Source of the DNA: Membranihabitans marinus
GTDB lineage: Bacteria; Bacteroidota; Bacteroidia; Chitinophagales; Saprospiraceae
Direction of reading: 5' to 3'
Length of the DNA: 64,000 nt
Assembly: GCF_019802045.1 (NCBI RefSeq)
Contig: NZ_JAHVHU010000009.1
Location: 231,367-295,366, forward strand
Shown: positions 46,852-54,450 of the stretch, piece after piece
Layout of the letters: each line of letters starts with the position of its first letter
How positions within the stretch are numbered: the first letter of the stretch is position 1
Position numbers and translations under genes: made by a program
The notes under the pieces: generated by a model
Seen by the model: the letters and a program-made list of their open reading frames with translations, nothing else
Told to the model about the DNA's origin: nothing
Database searches by the model: none

Positions 46852-47868
46852 ATGCATAAAGAAAAACGACGTAAGTTCCTCAAAACGATGGGGTTAACCA
46901 CAGCAGCTCTGGGAGCTGCACCTTATATTCTGCGCAGTCAAAATTCAATAAAAGCAGCCCCGGGGAAGCGGGTCGGGATTATTGGCCTGGATACTTCACA
47001 CAGCATTGCCTTTACCAAAGCGATGAACGTACAGAACCACGCCGATTTATTGGGTTACAAGGTGGTCGCTGCCTATCCCCACGGGAGTAAAGACATCGAA
47101 TCCAGCGTCAAACGCATTCCCGGATATATAAAGGACGTCCAGGAAATGGGTGTTGAGGTGGTCGACAGCATTGATGCTATGCTTGAAAAAGTAGATGTGG
47201 TCCTTCTTGAGACCAATGATGGTCGACGGCACCTGGAGCAAGTGTTGCCGGTACTCAAAGCCGGAAAACGAGTTTTTGTGGACAAACCGGTGGCAGCTTC
47301 ACTGGAAGATACATTGAAAATATATGCCGCCTCCAAAGAATATGGAATTCCTATTTTTTCCGCATCATCGCTGCGATACATTAAAGGCGCCAAAGAGGTT
47401 GCAGAGGGTAAAGTAGGACGGGTACTGGGTGCCAACACCTGGAGTCCGGCGAAGATCGAAAAAACGCATCCGGATATGTACTGGTACGGTGTGCATGGGG
47501 TGGAAACATTATTTACAGTCATGGGAACCGGTTGTCAGGAAGTATCCCGGGTTCACACCGAAGGTTGTGACGTGATCACCGGTGTGTGGGACGACGGCCG
47601 TGTAGGGGTTTTCAGAGGACAACGCGCCGGAAAACCTGGCTATGGGGGCCATGTTTTTGGAGAAAAGGGAGGACTCAATCTGGGACCTTACCAGGGATAT
47701 TTGCCCTTGTTGGTCGATGTAGCTCATTACTTTGACACGGGCGAAGTGCCGGTGACACCAGAAGAGACCATCGAGATTTTTGCATTTATGTCAGCGGCTG
47801 ATGTCAGTAAGAAAAAGAAAGGAAAGTCAGTTCGATTGGATAAAGTACTTAAAAAGGCAGGCGCATAA
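46852..47868 (+). CDS. Tat-exported Gfo/Idh/MocA oxidoreductase
   Basis: 338 residues. Tat signal MHKEKRRKFLKTMGLTTAAL with Arg6-Arg7. Nucleotide-binding strand VGIIGLDTSHS, a slightly unusual GxGxxG version, and the family motif KRVFVDKPVAASLEDT, whose Lys-Pro is the EKP-type catalytic lysine region. Because it is folded before export, it probably carries a tightly bound NAD(P). First gene after operator copy 2; overlaps the DUF1080 gene by one base (TAATG). Reaction likely oxidation or keto-sugar chemistry on a glycoside; substrate unknown. Confidence 0.87.
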   Translation: MHKEKRRKFLKTMGLTTAALGAAPYILRSQNSIKAAPGKRVGIIGLDTSHSIAFTKAMNVQNHADLLGYKVVAAYPHGSKDIESSVKRIPGYIKDVQEMGVEVVDSIDAMLEKVDVVLLETNDGRRHLEQVLPVLKAGKRVFVDKPVAASLEDTLKIYAASKEYGIPIFSASSLRYIKGAKEVAEGKVGRVLGANTWSPAKIEKTHPDMYWYGVHGVETLFTVMGTGCQEVSRVHTEGCDVITGVWDDGRVGVFRGQRAGKPGYGGHVFGEKGGLNLGPYQGYLPLLVDVAHYFDTGEVPVTPEETIEIFAFMSAADVSKKKKGKSVRLDKVLKKAGA

Positions 47869-48677
47869 TGAAATACCTAAAAAGAAATACTACGATGATG
47901 ACAAAGATTCTTCGTTTTGGTTTGCTGGCTATGACCGGCACAATTCTGACAATTGTGATGTCGTGTTCTTCGAACCCAGAGCAGAATGATGACGCAAAGG
48001 AAACCGATCAGGCCGGTGACACGGAAGAATGGATCGATTTGTTTGACGGAAAGTCCTTTGAGGGCTGGCGTACATTGGGGAGTGACTCGGTGTTTACGGC
48101 ATTTTGGAAAATTGAAGATGGTGTATTGAAAAAGATTGATCGGGGATCCGTGCCCGCCCGGGCCGACGGACAACCTCAGCAAGGCGGAGACCTCATGACC
48201 ATCGATGCCTATGATAATTATGAATTGTCTTGGGAGTGGGCTTTGTTTGCTGATGGCAACAGTGGTTTGAAGTACAATGTATCCGAAGAAATGTCCATGA
48301 AAAGCGGGTCGGAGCATTCAGCTTTGGGATTTGAATACCAGATGTTGGATGATTCTTCGGATGAATATGGGGATCTCAAACCTTCGCAGTTTTCCGGTTC
48401 GTTGTATGATTTATTACCGGCAGAAAATGTTCAACTCAAACCATTCGGAGAGTTTAACCAAAGCCGGCTTCGGGTGGACGGAAACCAGGTGACGCATTGG
48501 CTCAACGACCAAAAGGTGTTGTCCTATTCTTTTGACTCTCCGGAGCTCAAGTCGGCTTATGAAAACAGTAAGTTTGCTGAGATACCCGGCTTTATTGACA
48601 AACGCAAAGGACATATCGTCCTTCAGGATCACATTACCGAAGCGTGGTTTCGCAATATAAAATTGAAAGAATTGTAA
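47868..48677 (+). CDS. DUF1080 / 3-keto-disaccharide hydrolase lipoprotein
   Basis: 269 residues, lipoprotein signal with Cys33 (TIVMSC); in-frame ATGs at 47895 and 47898 also fit. Contains the PF06439-type jelly-roll: EWIDLFDGKSFEGWRT, then FWKIEDGVL, ALFADGNSGLKY, YDLLPAENVQLKPFGEFNQ and GHIVLQDH. Members cleave 3-keto-glycosides made by Gfo/Idh enzymes, a chemistry demonstrated in Bacteroidota. It is translationally coupled to one Gfo/Idh and followed by two more, which strongly suggests that pathway here. Confidence 0.9.
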   Translation: MKYLKRNTTMMTKILRFGLLAMTGTILTIVMSCSSNPEQNDDAKETDQAGDTEEWIDLFDGKSFEGWRTLGSDSVFTAFWKIEDGVLKKIDRGSVPARADGQPQQGGDLMTIDAYDNYELSWEWALFADGNSGLKYNVSEEMSMKSGSEHSALGFEYQMLDDSSDEYGDLKPSQFSGSLYDLLPAENVQLKPFGEFNQSRLRVDGNQVTHWLNDQKVLSYSFDSPELKSAYENSKFAEIPGFIDKRKGHIVLQDHITEAWFRNIKLKEL

Positions 48678-48710
48678 AATATTATTTATCGCTGTGATAA
48701 CTCATGACTC

Positions 48711-50150
48711 ATGAAACATAAAAGACGAGACTTTTTAAAATTGACCAGTCTGGCTAGTGCTGGATTCGTGGGAACCTCTTTTTTGACGGGATGCAGTAAT
48801 CCCGACAGTCAGGCAGGAAAACAGGATGATATAGTCAAATTGGCCAGCCGGGAACGTGCTCAGAAATTCAATATGTCCGGGTATGGCGCTGAGCCTATTC
48901 CTACCGTACGGATTGGTTTTGTGGGGCTGGGGAATCGGGGCCCTGGTGCGGTCCGGAGAATGAGTTATTTGGAGGGTGTAGAGATTAAAGCATTGTGCGA
49001 TATCCGTCCGGAGAAAGCCGAGGCCGCGGCTAAAATATTGGAGGGGACGACTCATCAGCCTGAGCTATATACTGCCGGGGAAGATGATTGGAAAAACATG
49101 TGTGACCGGGACGACATTGATTTGATTTATATCGCTACACCCTGGAGTTTACACACACCGATGGCCGTCTATGCGATGGAGCAAGGAAAGCATGCTGCGA
49201 CTGAAGTTCCGGCAGCGACCACGCTGGAAGAGTGCTGGCAATTGGTCGAAACCTCTGAAAAGACCCGGAAGCATTGTGTGATTCTTGAGAATTGCTGCTA
49301 TGACTTTTTCGAGCTCTTGACGTTGAACATGGCCCGTCAAGGATTTTTTGGGGAAGTGATGCATGGGGAAGGAGCCTATATCCATGATATACTGGAAGGT
49401 AGTTTTTCAAAAAGTAAAAATTACAACAACTGGCGATTGCGGCAGAACATGCATCGAAATGGAAATTTGTACCCCACCCATGGGTTGGGGCCTGTTTGCC
49501 AGATCATGAATATCAACCGGGGGGACCGGATGGATTATTTGACCTCCACTTCGACCTCCGATTTTATGATGGGGAAAATGGCGGATTCGCTGGCTGAGAA
49601 TGATGACTATTACAAAGAGTTTGCCGGTCAGGACTTTCGCGGTAATCTCAATACATCGGTCGTCAAAACCGAACATGGAAAGACGATCATGATCCAACAC
49701 GATACATCCTCACCACGCCCCTATTCGCGCATACATCTGATCAGTGGTACGAAAGGGGTGGCCCGCAAATACCCATTGCCCGGGAAGATCGCAAACAGCC
49801 ACAAAGGATGGTTTTCGGAGGAAGAGATGAAGGCCGCCGAAGAAAAATATACGCCTGAGATGGTCACTTTACTGGGCGATATGGCTCGGAAAGCCGGTGG
49901 TCATGGTGGAATGGATTTTTTGATGGATTGGCGCTTGATCGACTGTCTGAGAAATGGTTTGCCGATGGATCATGATGTGTATGATGCCGCCTTGTGGAGT
50001 TCGATTTTTCCACTCAGCGAGTGGTCTACGGCCAATCGATCGGCAACGATTGATGTGCCGGACTTTACGGGAGGATCCTGGAAAAGAAACAATCCGGTGG
50101 ATATCTCGTTGAAAAATGGAGTATCGACGAAGATCGCTATCCCCGGATAA
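48711..50150 (+). CDS. GH109 alpha-N-acetylgalactosaminidase-like protein (Gfo/Idh fold, Tat lipoprotein)
   Basis: 479 residues. Tat motif KRRDFLK with lipobox LTGC (Cys28). Rossmann motif IGFVGLGNRGPGA, then YIATPWSLHTPMA and HAATEVPAATTLEECW. The sequence then departs from ordinary Gfo/Idh and shows GH109 hallmarks: EGAYIHDILEG, NLYPTHGLGPVCQIMNINRG and GGHGGMDFLMDWRLIDCL. GH109 enzymes remove terminal alpha-GalNAc using bound NAD through a transient oxidation/elimination mechanism. Mucin-like or blood-group-like substrates would fit with the sialidase. It sits between the DUF1080 and another Gfo/Idh gene in the same operon. Confidence 0.86.
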   Translation: MKHKRRDFLKLTSLASAGFVGTSFLTGCSNPDSQAGKQDDIVKLASRERAQKFNMSGYGAEPIPTVRIGFVGLGNRGPGAVRRMSYLEGVEIKALCDIRPEKAEAAAKILEGTTHQPELYTAGEDDWKNMCDRDDIDLIYIATPWSLHTPMAVYAMEQGKHAATEVPAATTLEECWQLVETSEKTRKHCVILENCCYDFFELLTLNMARQGFFGEVMHGEGAYIHDILEGSFSKSKNYNNWRLRQNMHRNGNLYPTHGLGPVCQIMNINRGDRMDYLTSTSTSDFMMGKMADSLAENDDYYKEFAGQDFRGNLNTSVVKTEHGKTIMIQHDTSSPRPYSRIHLISGTKGVARKYPLPGKIANSHKGWFSEEEMKAAEEKYTPEMVTLLGDMARKAGGHGGMDFLMDWRLIDCLRNGLPMDHDVYDAALWSSIFPLSEWSTANRSATIDVPDFTGGSWKRNNPVDISLKNGVSTKIAIPG

Positions 50151-50201
50151 TCGGAAATGAAAAGTAAAAAACAAAAATTATTATTTGATAAACATAGTAT
50201 T

Positions 50202-51554
50202 ATGAATACCGAAAATAAGACAAGAAGAAAATTTATTAAAAATACGATCGCAGGTACTGCTGCGCTATCCATGGGTGGCGTGTTATCTGGGTTTTCACCT
50301 AAATCCTATAGAAATATCGTGGGTGCCAACGAGCAGTTTCGAGTGGGTGTCATGGGTGTGAACAGCCGTGGTCTGGCTTTGGCCAAGAACTTCGCACTGC
50401 AGCCCAATGCTGAGGTGGTGTACATCTCCGATGTCGACAGCCGCGCACAGGCCAAATGCATAGATGCTGTTGGTAAAATCCAAAACGCCAAACCAAAAGG
50501 GATGGCTGATTTTCGAAATGCCCTGGAGCAAAAGGACATGGATATCATGGTGATAGCGACCCCGGATCATTGGCATGCTCCTGCTGCTATGATGGCATCA
50601 GAAGCCGGAAAACACGTGTACCTCGAGAAACCGGCCAGCCACAATCCACAGGAAGGTGAATGGCTGGTTGAGACCCAGAAAAAGTACGGAAATGTGATTC
50701 AAATGGGGAATCAGCGTAGATCCTGGCCCAATGTGAAGGAAGCAATTCAGGTCGTGCATGACGGGGAAATTGGGAATGTGTATTTTGCCAAAGGATGGTA
50801 CACAAATAACCGAGGTCCCATTGGGAAGGGGAAGGAAGTTCCGGTGCCGGATTGGTTGGATTATGAACTATGGCAAGGTCCCGCTCCAAGAGAGGCCTAT
50901 CGTGACAATCTGATTCATTATAACTGGCATTGGTTCTGGAACTGGGGAACCGGTGAAGCATTGAATAACGGGACCCACATGGTTGATCTCATGCGTTGGG
51001 GACTGCAAGAAAAATACCCCACTGTGGTGAACTCAGTCGGTGGCCGATATCGGTACGATGATGACTGGGAAACACCGGACACGCAGGTGATAAACTATGA
51101 ATTTGGTAACCGGAGTTCCATGACCTGGGAAGGACGGAGCTGCAATGGCCGACACATCGAAGGATCCAGTGTAGGTGTTATGTTTTACGGAGATGAAGGT
51201 TCCATCATGATTGGCGGCGGAAATGCTTACAAGATTTATGATCTTAAGAATAACCTCGTTAAGGATGTAAAGAACGACGTAAAAATTGATCCGCGCAACA
51301 AAGCCAACCCATCACAGGTGCTCGACGGCATGCATTTTCAAAATTTCTTTGAAGGCATCCAGTCCGGAGCCTCGCTGAATGCCGGAATTGAAAGTGGTCA
51401 TATCAGTACGCTCTTGTGTCAGTTAGGAAACATCTCGGTGCGAACCCAAAGCACGCTCCACACTGATCCTTCGAATGGACACATCAAAGGCAATAAGAAA
51501 GCCCGGAAGTTGTGGTCACGAAAATATGAAAAGGGATGGAAGCCCAAAGTTTAA
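50202..51554 (+). CDS. Tat-exported Gfo/Idh/MocA oxidoreductase
   Basis: 450 residues from ATG 50202 (MNTENKTRRKFIKNTI), preferred over an upstream in-frame ATG at 50157 because it starts with a Tat motif (Arg8-Arg9). Rossmann region RVGVMGVNSRGLALA; family motifs VIATPDHWHAPAAMMA and HVYLEKPASHNPQEGEW (EKP). C-terminal half NWHWFWNWGTGEALNNGTH holds the HWFWxxGxG/NNGxH signature of a common Bacteroidota secreted subgroup. Likely a periplasmic sugar oxidoreductase with captive cofactor. Last of the three exported Gfo/Idh genes, 32 nt before nagB. Confidence 0.88.
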   Translation: MNTENKTRRKFIKNTIAGTAALSMGGVLSGFSPKSYRNIVGANEQFRVGVMGVNSRGLALAKNFALQPNAEVVYISDVDSRAQAKCIDAVGKIQNAKPKGMADFRNALEQKDMDIMVIATPDHWHAPAAMMASEAGKHVYLEKPASHNPQEGEWLVETQKKYGNVIQMGNQRRSWPNVKEAIQVVHDGEIGNVYFAKGWYTNNRGPIGKGKEVPVPDWLDYELWQGPAPREAYRDNLIHYNWHWFWNWGTGEALNNGTHMVDLMRWGLQEKYPTVVNSVGGRYRYDDDWETPDTQVINYEFGNRSSMTWEGRSCNGRHIEGSSVGVMFYGDEGSIMIGGGNAYKIYDLKNNLVKDVKNDVKIDPRNKANPSQVLDGMHFQNFFEGIQSGASLNAGIESGHISTLLCQLGNISVRTQSTLHTDPSNGHIKGNKKARKLWSRKYEKGWKPKV

Positions 51555-51586
51555 TTTGTAAATAAATAAAGGAATTAATTAATAAC

Positions 51587-52333
51587 ATGGAGATTAAAAT
51601 AACAGATAATCCCGTTCAGTTGGGATCGGAAGCTGGGGCACATGGTGCTCAGATTATCAAGGATAACATCGAACAAAAGGGGGTGGCTAATATAATAATG
51701 GCCACGGGAACCAGCCAATTTGAAACCTTGAAGACGCTGATTGAAGATAAGGATATTGACTGGTCCAAAGTAGTGATGTTTCATTTGGATGAATACATTG
51801 GGTTGCCCATTACCCACAAAGCAAGTTTTCGAAAATATCTGAAAGAACGGTTCTTGAGTCAGGTGCCTGACTTGCAAGCCTATTATTTGATCGATGGTGA
51901 AAAAGATCCACAGGAAGAGTGTGATCGTTTGAATAAGTTGATCAAGCAGCACCCCATTGATGTGGCGTTTGTCGGTATTGGTGAGAATGGCCATCTGGCG
52001 TTCAATGATCCTCCGGCCGATTTTGAGACCACAGATCCCTACATCGTAGTTGAGTTGGATGCGGCATGTCGTGCGCAGCAAATGGGTGAAGGCTGGTTCC
52101 CAAGCATTGAAGATGTGCCCGAACGAGCGATATCTATGTCTGTGCATCAGATTATGACCAGCGATGTGATCATAAGCAGTGTGCCGGATGAACGAAAAGC
52201 TGAAGCAGTGGTTAACGCATTGACTGGTGAAGTTACACCAGATGTGCCTGCGAGTATCTTGCAGAACCACAAAAACTGCACCATGTATCTGGATGAAGAC
52301 TCTGCTAGTTTGTATAAAAAAGAAGTGAATTAG
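51587..52333 (+). CDS. nagB: Glucosamine-6-phosphate deaminase
   Basis: 248 residues, the usual length for NagB. Catalytic motifs: [12 protein letters not shown] (phosphate loop), FHLDEYIGL with Asp68, and [13 protein letters not shown], which holds the His of the catalytic triad. Converts glucosamine-6-phosphate to fructose-6-phosphate and ammonia in the cytosol. Followed by nagA after a 129-nt spacer with strong RNA structure. Placement after GH109 and Gfo/Idh genes connects periplasmic amino-sugar release with central metabolism. Confidence 0.94.
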   Translation: MEIKITDNPVQLGSEAGAHGAQIIKDNIEQKGVANIIMATGTSQFETLKTLIEDKDIDWSKVVMFHLDEYIGLPITHKASFRKYLKERFLSQVPDLQAYYLIDGEKDPQEECDRLNKLIKQHPIDVAFVGIGENGHLAFNDPPADFETTDPYIVVELDAACRAQQMGEGWFPSIEDVPERAISMSVHQIMTSDVIISSVPDERKAEAVVNALTGEVTPDVPASILQNHKNCTMYLDEDSASLYKKEVN

Positions 52334-52336
52334 TTG

Positions 52337-52436
52337 GGTGGAAGGAGTTTTGAAAACGCCATCCATCAACCCTGTGTAACCGGGGCAGCTAAGAAAAATT
52401 TCCCTTCCACCGATGTGGTGGCGTTTTCTGTTTTAT
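52337..52436 (+). ncRNA. Structured leader/attenuator candidate between nagB and nagA
   Basis: Helix 1: GGTGGAAGG (52337-52345) pairs perfectly with CCTTCCACC (52403-52411). Helix 2: GAAAACGCCA (52352-52361) pairs perfectly with TGGCGTTTTC (52419-52428). The helices interleave, so they form an H-type pseudoknot with a 41-nt insertion. A third, local hairpin CCACC-gatgt-GGTGG (52407-52421) followed by CGTTTTCTGTTTT looks like an intrinsic terminator and competes with both helices. This switch-like arrangement stands between nagB and nagA. I recognise no known riboswitch class. It might simply be a terminator with incidental complementarity. Confidence 0.5.
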
Positions 52437-52462
52437 GATGATCTAATTAAGTGACCTATCTT

Positions 52463-53653
52463 ATGGACCAATCTACATATATTATCCACAATGGAACTGT
52501 ATTGACCTCACATCGAATGATTCCCAACGGCGGTATTCTCGTCGTTAACGGGCTTATCGAAGAAGTTTTTGAGGGTGCGGGTTCTTATCCCAAAGATATT
52601 CACAAGATCGACGCCGGGGGGCAGTATATTTCGCCCGGATTTATAGATATTCACGTTCATGGCGGTGGAGACAGCGATTTTATGGACGGAACCGTAGAAG
52701 ATTACCTGACCATTGCAAATACTCATGCATCCTATGGCACCACAGGAATGTATCCGACGACCTTGTCAGGAAAATGGGAAGACTTTATCAATGCACTCGA
52801 TGTGTATGAAGAGTCCGATGAGCAAAATACAGCCGGTGCTGAATTTTTAGGACTTCATGTCGAAGGGCCTTATCTGGCCATGAGCCAGAAAGGTGCGCAA
52901 GATCCCCGGTATATCCGGAATCCGGATCCTGAGGAATATGAATTTATTATTAGAGAGTATCCTTTTGTGAAGCGTTGGAGTATTGCGCCCGAATTACCAG
53001 GGGCGATGGAATTCGGAGCCTTTATGCGTAAACACGGTGTTTTACCAGCGATCGCTCATACAGATGCGGTGTATGAAGATGTCGTTCGTGCGCATGAGGT
53101 GGGATATACGTTGGCGACCCATTTTTACTCAGCCATGTCTACCGTGACCCGACGAAATGCTTTTCGGTATGCCGGATCCATCGAGGCAACGTATTTGCTT
53201 GATGCTATGGATGTAGAAATTATAGGAGATGGCATTCATCTTCCAGCCCCTTTATTACAATATATTCTCAAGGTCAAAGGTACAGATCGGACCGCACTGA
53301 TTACAGATGCCATGCGGGCAGCTGGAATGCCTGAAGGTCCTAGTGTGCTGGGTACAAAAGGAGATGGCCTGGAGGTGATCGTGGAAGGCGGAGTTGCCAA
53401 ATTGCTCGACCGCTCCTCCTTTGCAGGGAGTGTCGCTACCATGGACCGAACCGTGCGGACGATTATGAAAAAAGCCAATGTAACCCTGGTCGAAGCGGTG
53501 AAGATGGCGAGTTTGGTGCCTGCACGAATCATGAAAATTGATCATCAAAAAGGATCGATTACCCCAAAGAAAGATGCAGATATCATTTTGTTTGACCAGG
53601 ATATCCGGGTATCTAAGACCATCGTGAAAGGGAAGGTGGTTTATGATGGTTAA
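52463..53653 (+). CDS. nagA: N-acetylglucosamine-6-phosphate deacetylase
   Basis: 396 residues from ATG 52463 (a GTG 12 nt earlier is less likely). Amidohydrolase fold: FIDIHVHGG (His64, His66), LHVEGPYL (Glu134), AIAHTDA, ATHFYSAMS and LITDAMRAAGMPEG with the catalytic Asp; C-terminal NPA-like region LVPARIMKIDHQKGSI. Cytosolic; removes acetate from GlcNAc-6-P, feeding NagB encoded upstream. The HFYSAMS segment replaces the usual HLFNAM, a minor variation. Separated from nagB by a structured spacer. Confidence 0.93.
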   Translation: MDQSTYIIHNGTVLTSHRMIPNGGILVVNGLIEEVFEGAGSYPKDIHKIDAGGQYISPGFIDIHVHGGGDSDFMDGTVEDYLTIANTHASYGTTGMYPTTLSGKWEDFINALDVYEESDEQNTAGAEFLGLHVEGPYLAMSQKGAQDPRYIRNPDPEEYEFIIREYPFVKRWSIAPELPGAMEFGAFMRKHGVLPAIAHTDAVYEDVVRAHEVGYTLATHFYSAMSTVTRRNAFRYAGSIEATYLLDAMDVEIIGDGIHLPAPLLQYILKVKGTDRTALITDAMRAAGMPEGPSVLGTKGDGLEVIVEGGVAKLLDRSSFAGSVATMDRTVRTIMKKANVTLVEAVKMASLVPARIMKIDHQKGSITPKKDADIILFDQDIRVSKTIVKGKVVYDG

Positions 53654-54450
53654 TGGTCAATAGTTGAAGGTACGTAACTACGCAGCCATCGGAATAATCG
53701 CCTCGTTTTGCCCCAACCCTAAAGGGAGACGAGTCTATTTTAATCTTTTCCCTCTTGGGGAAGAACAAAAAAGAGCGAAAATAATTTGTCATTACCAACT
53801 GACTGTGTATTTCCGTTGGTACACCTACCGGTTTTGTGATTACCGTCACTACATTTCTAATAATAGCAATATATCTCCATGGAAAGGTTGTGAGAAAGGG
53901 GGTACGCACCTTTTAGAGACAACATAAAATGCTCCTAGTCAATGTGTCCTAACGACAGACTTCGTGACGGGAGGAAAACTTCGCTGTTGGTCATTGGACA
54001 TGGCTGAGGGGTGGGGGAAGTACAACCCTGATAGCCAAGAGATCGATCCGCCTTTACTCTTATTCTCAGATCTTGCCCAAATCAGGCAAGAATTCCTTGA
54101 TTGAGGTATCCCGATAGTCTTGAAATACCATTTGTATTTGATATTACCGTATAAGATTTTGTAAATATTCAAAAATTGTCGAGGAAAAAAGCGGAGGTAT
54201 TGCTGGAGTTTCACCGAGTATTTTTGACGAAGAGAATCGAAGAATATTTCGCAATATATGCGGCATTTATGAATTCAAATGGTATAACTCCATACATCTA
54301 ATTTCATGTGGGATTACTTATTCTGAAATATGAAATCAAAAAAGATAGTACCACTATTCAAAACAATAGTAATATTTTTAGTGGAGAAAATAACGAATAT
54401 TTGGGGTGTTGCAGTTGCGTAGAGTTGGATGAGCAGATACTCTGGATTCT
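53654..54450. other. Intergenic region, about 800 bp, with hairpins and a MITE-like element
   Basis: No credible gene. It contains CTCGT...CCC-TAAA-GGG...ACGAG (53702-53733), a possible terminator after nagA; a perfect hairpin TCTTGCC/GGCAAGA (54071-54091); and the 161-bp MITE-like element at 54125-54285. CCCCAACCCTAAA at 53711-53723 recurs inverted at about 60827-60839, close to the second MITE copy. Confidence 0.55.
54125..54285. repeat. MITE-like element, copy A (161 bp)
   Basis: Over 90% identical by eye to 61094-61253, in the same orientation. The ends are inverted repeats: left ATACCATTTGTATTTGAT, right (reverse complement) ATACCATTTGAATTCATAA, with a perfect 10-bp core ATACCATTTG. It is flanked by AA on both sides, a possible 2-bp target duplication. 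No coding capacity. Non-autonomous mobile element is the simplest reading. Confidence 0.7.

Noticed and set aside
52337..52436. SAM-II-like riboswitch, prompted by GCAGCTAAG in the loop
   Set aside because: The stems and surrounding consensus do not match, and the genes downstream are not methionine-related.
53664..53927. Plus-strand frame with hydrophobic peptide after nagA
   Set aside because: Short, no homology recognised, odd composition; treated as intergenic.
53939..54214. Minus-strand frames over the MITE copies sharing NIYKILYG
   Set aside because: The shared peptide is only the translation of the repeated DNA; no start context or domain.
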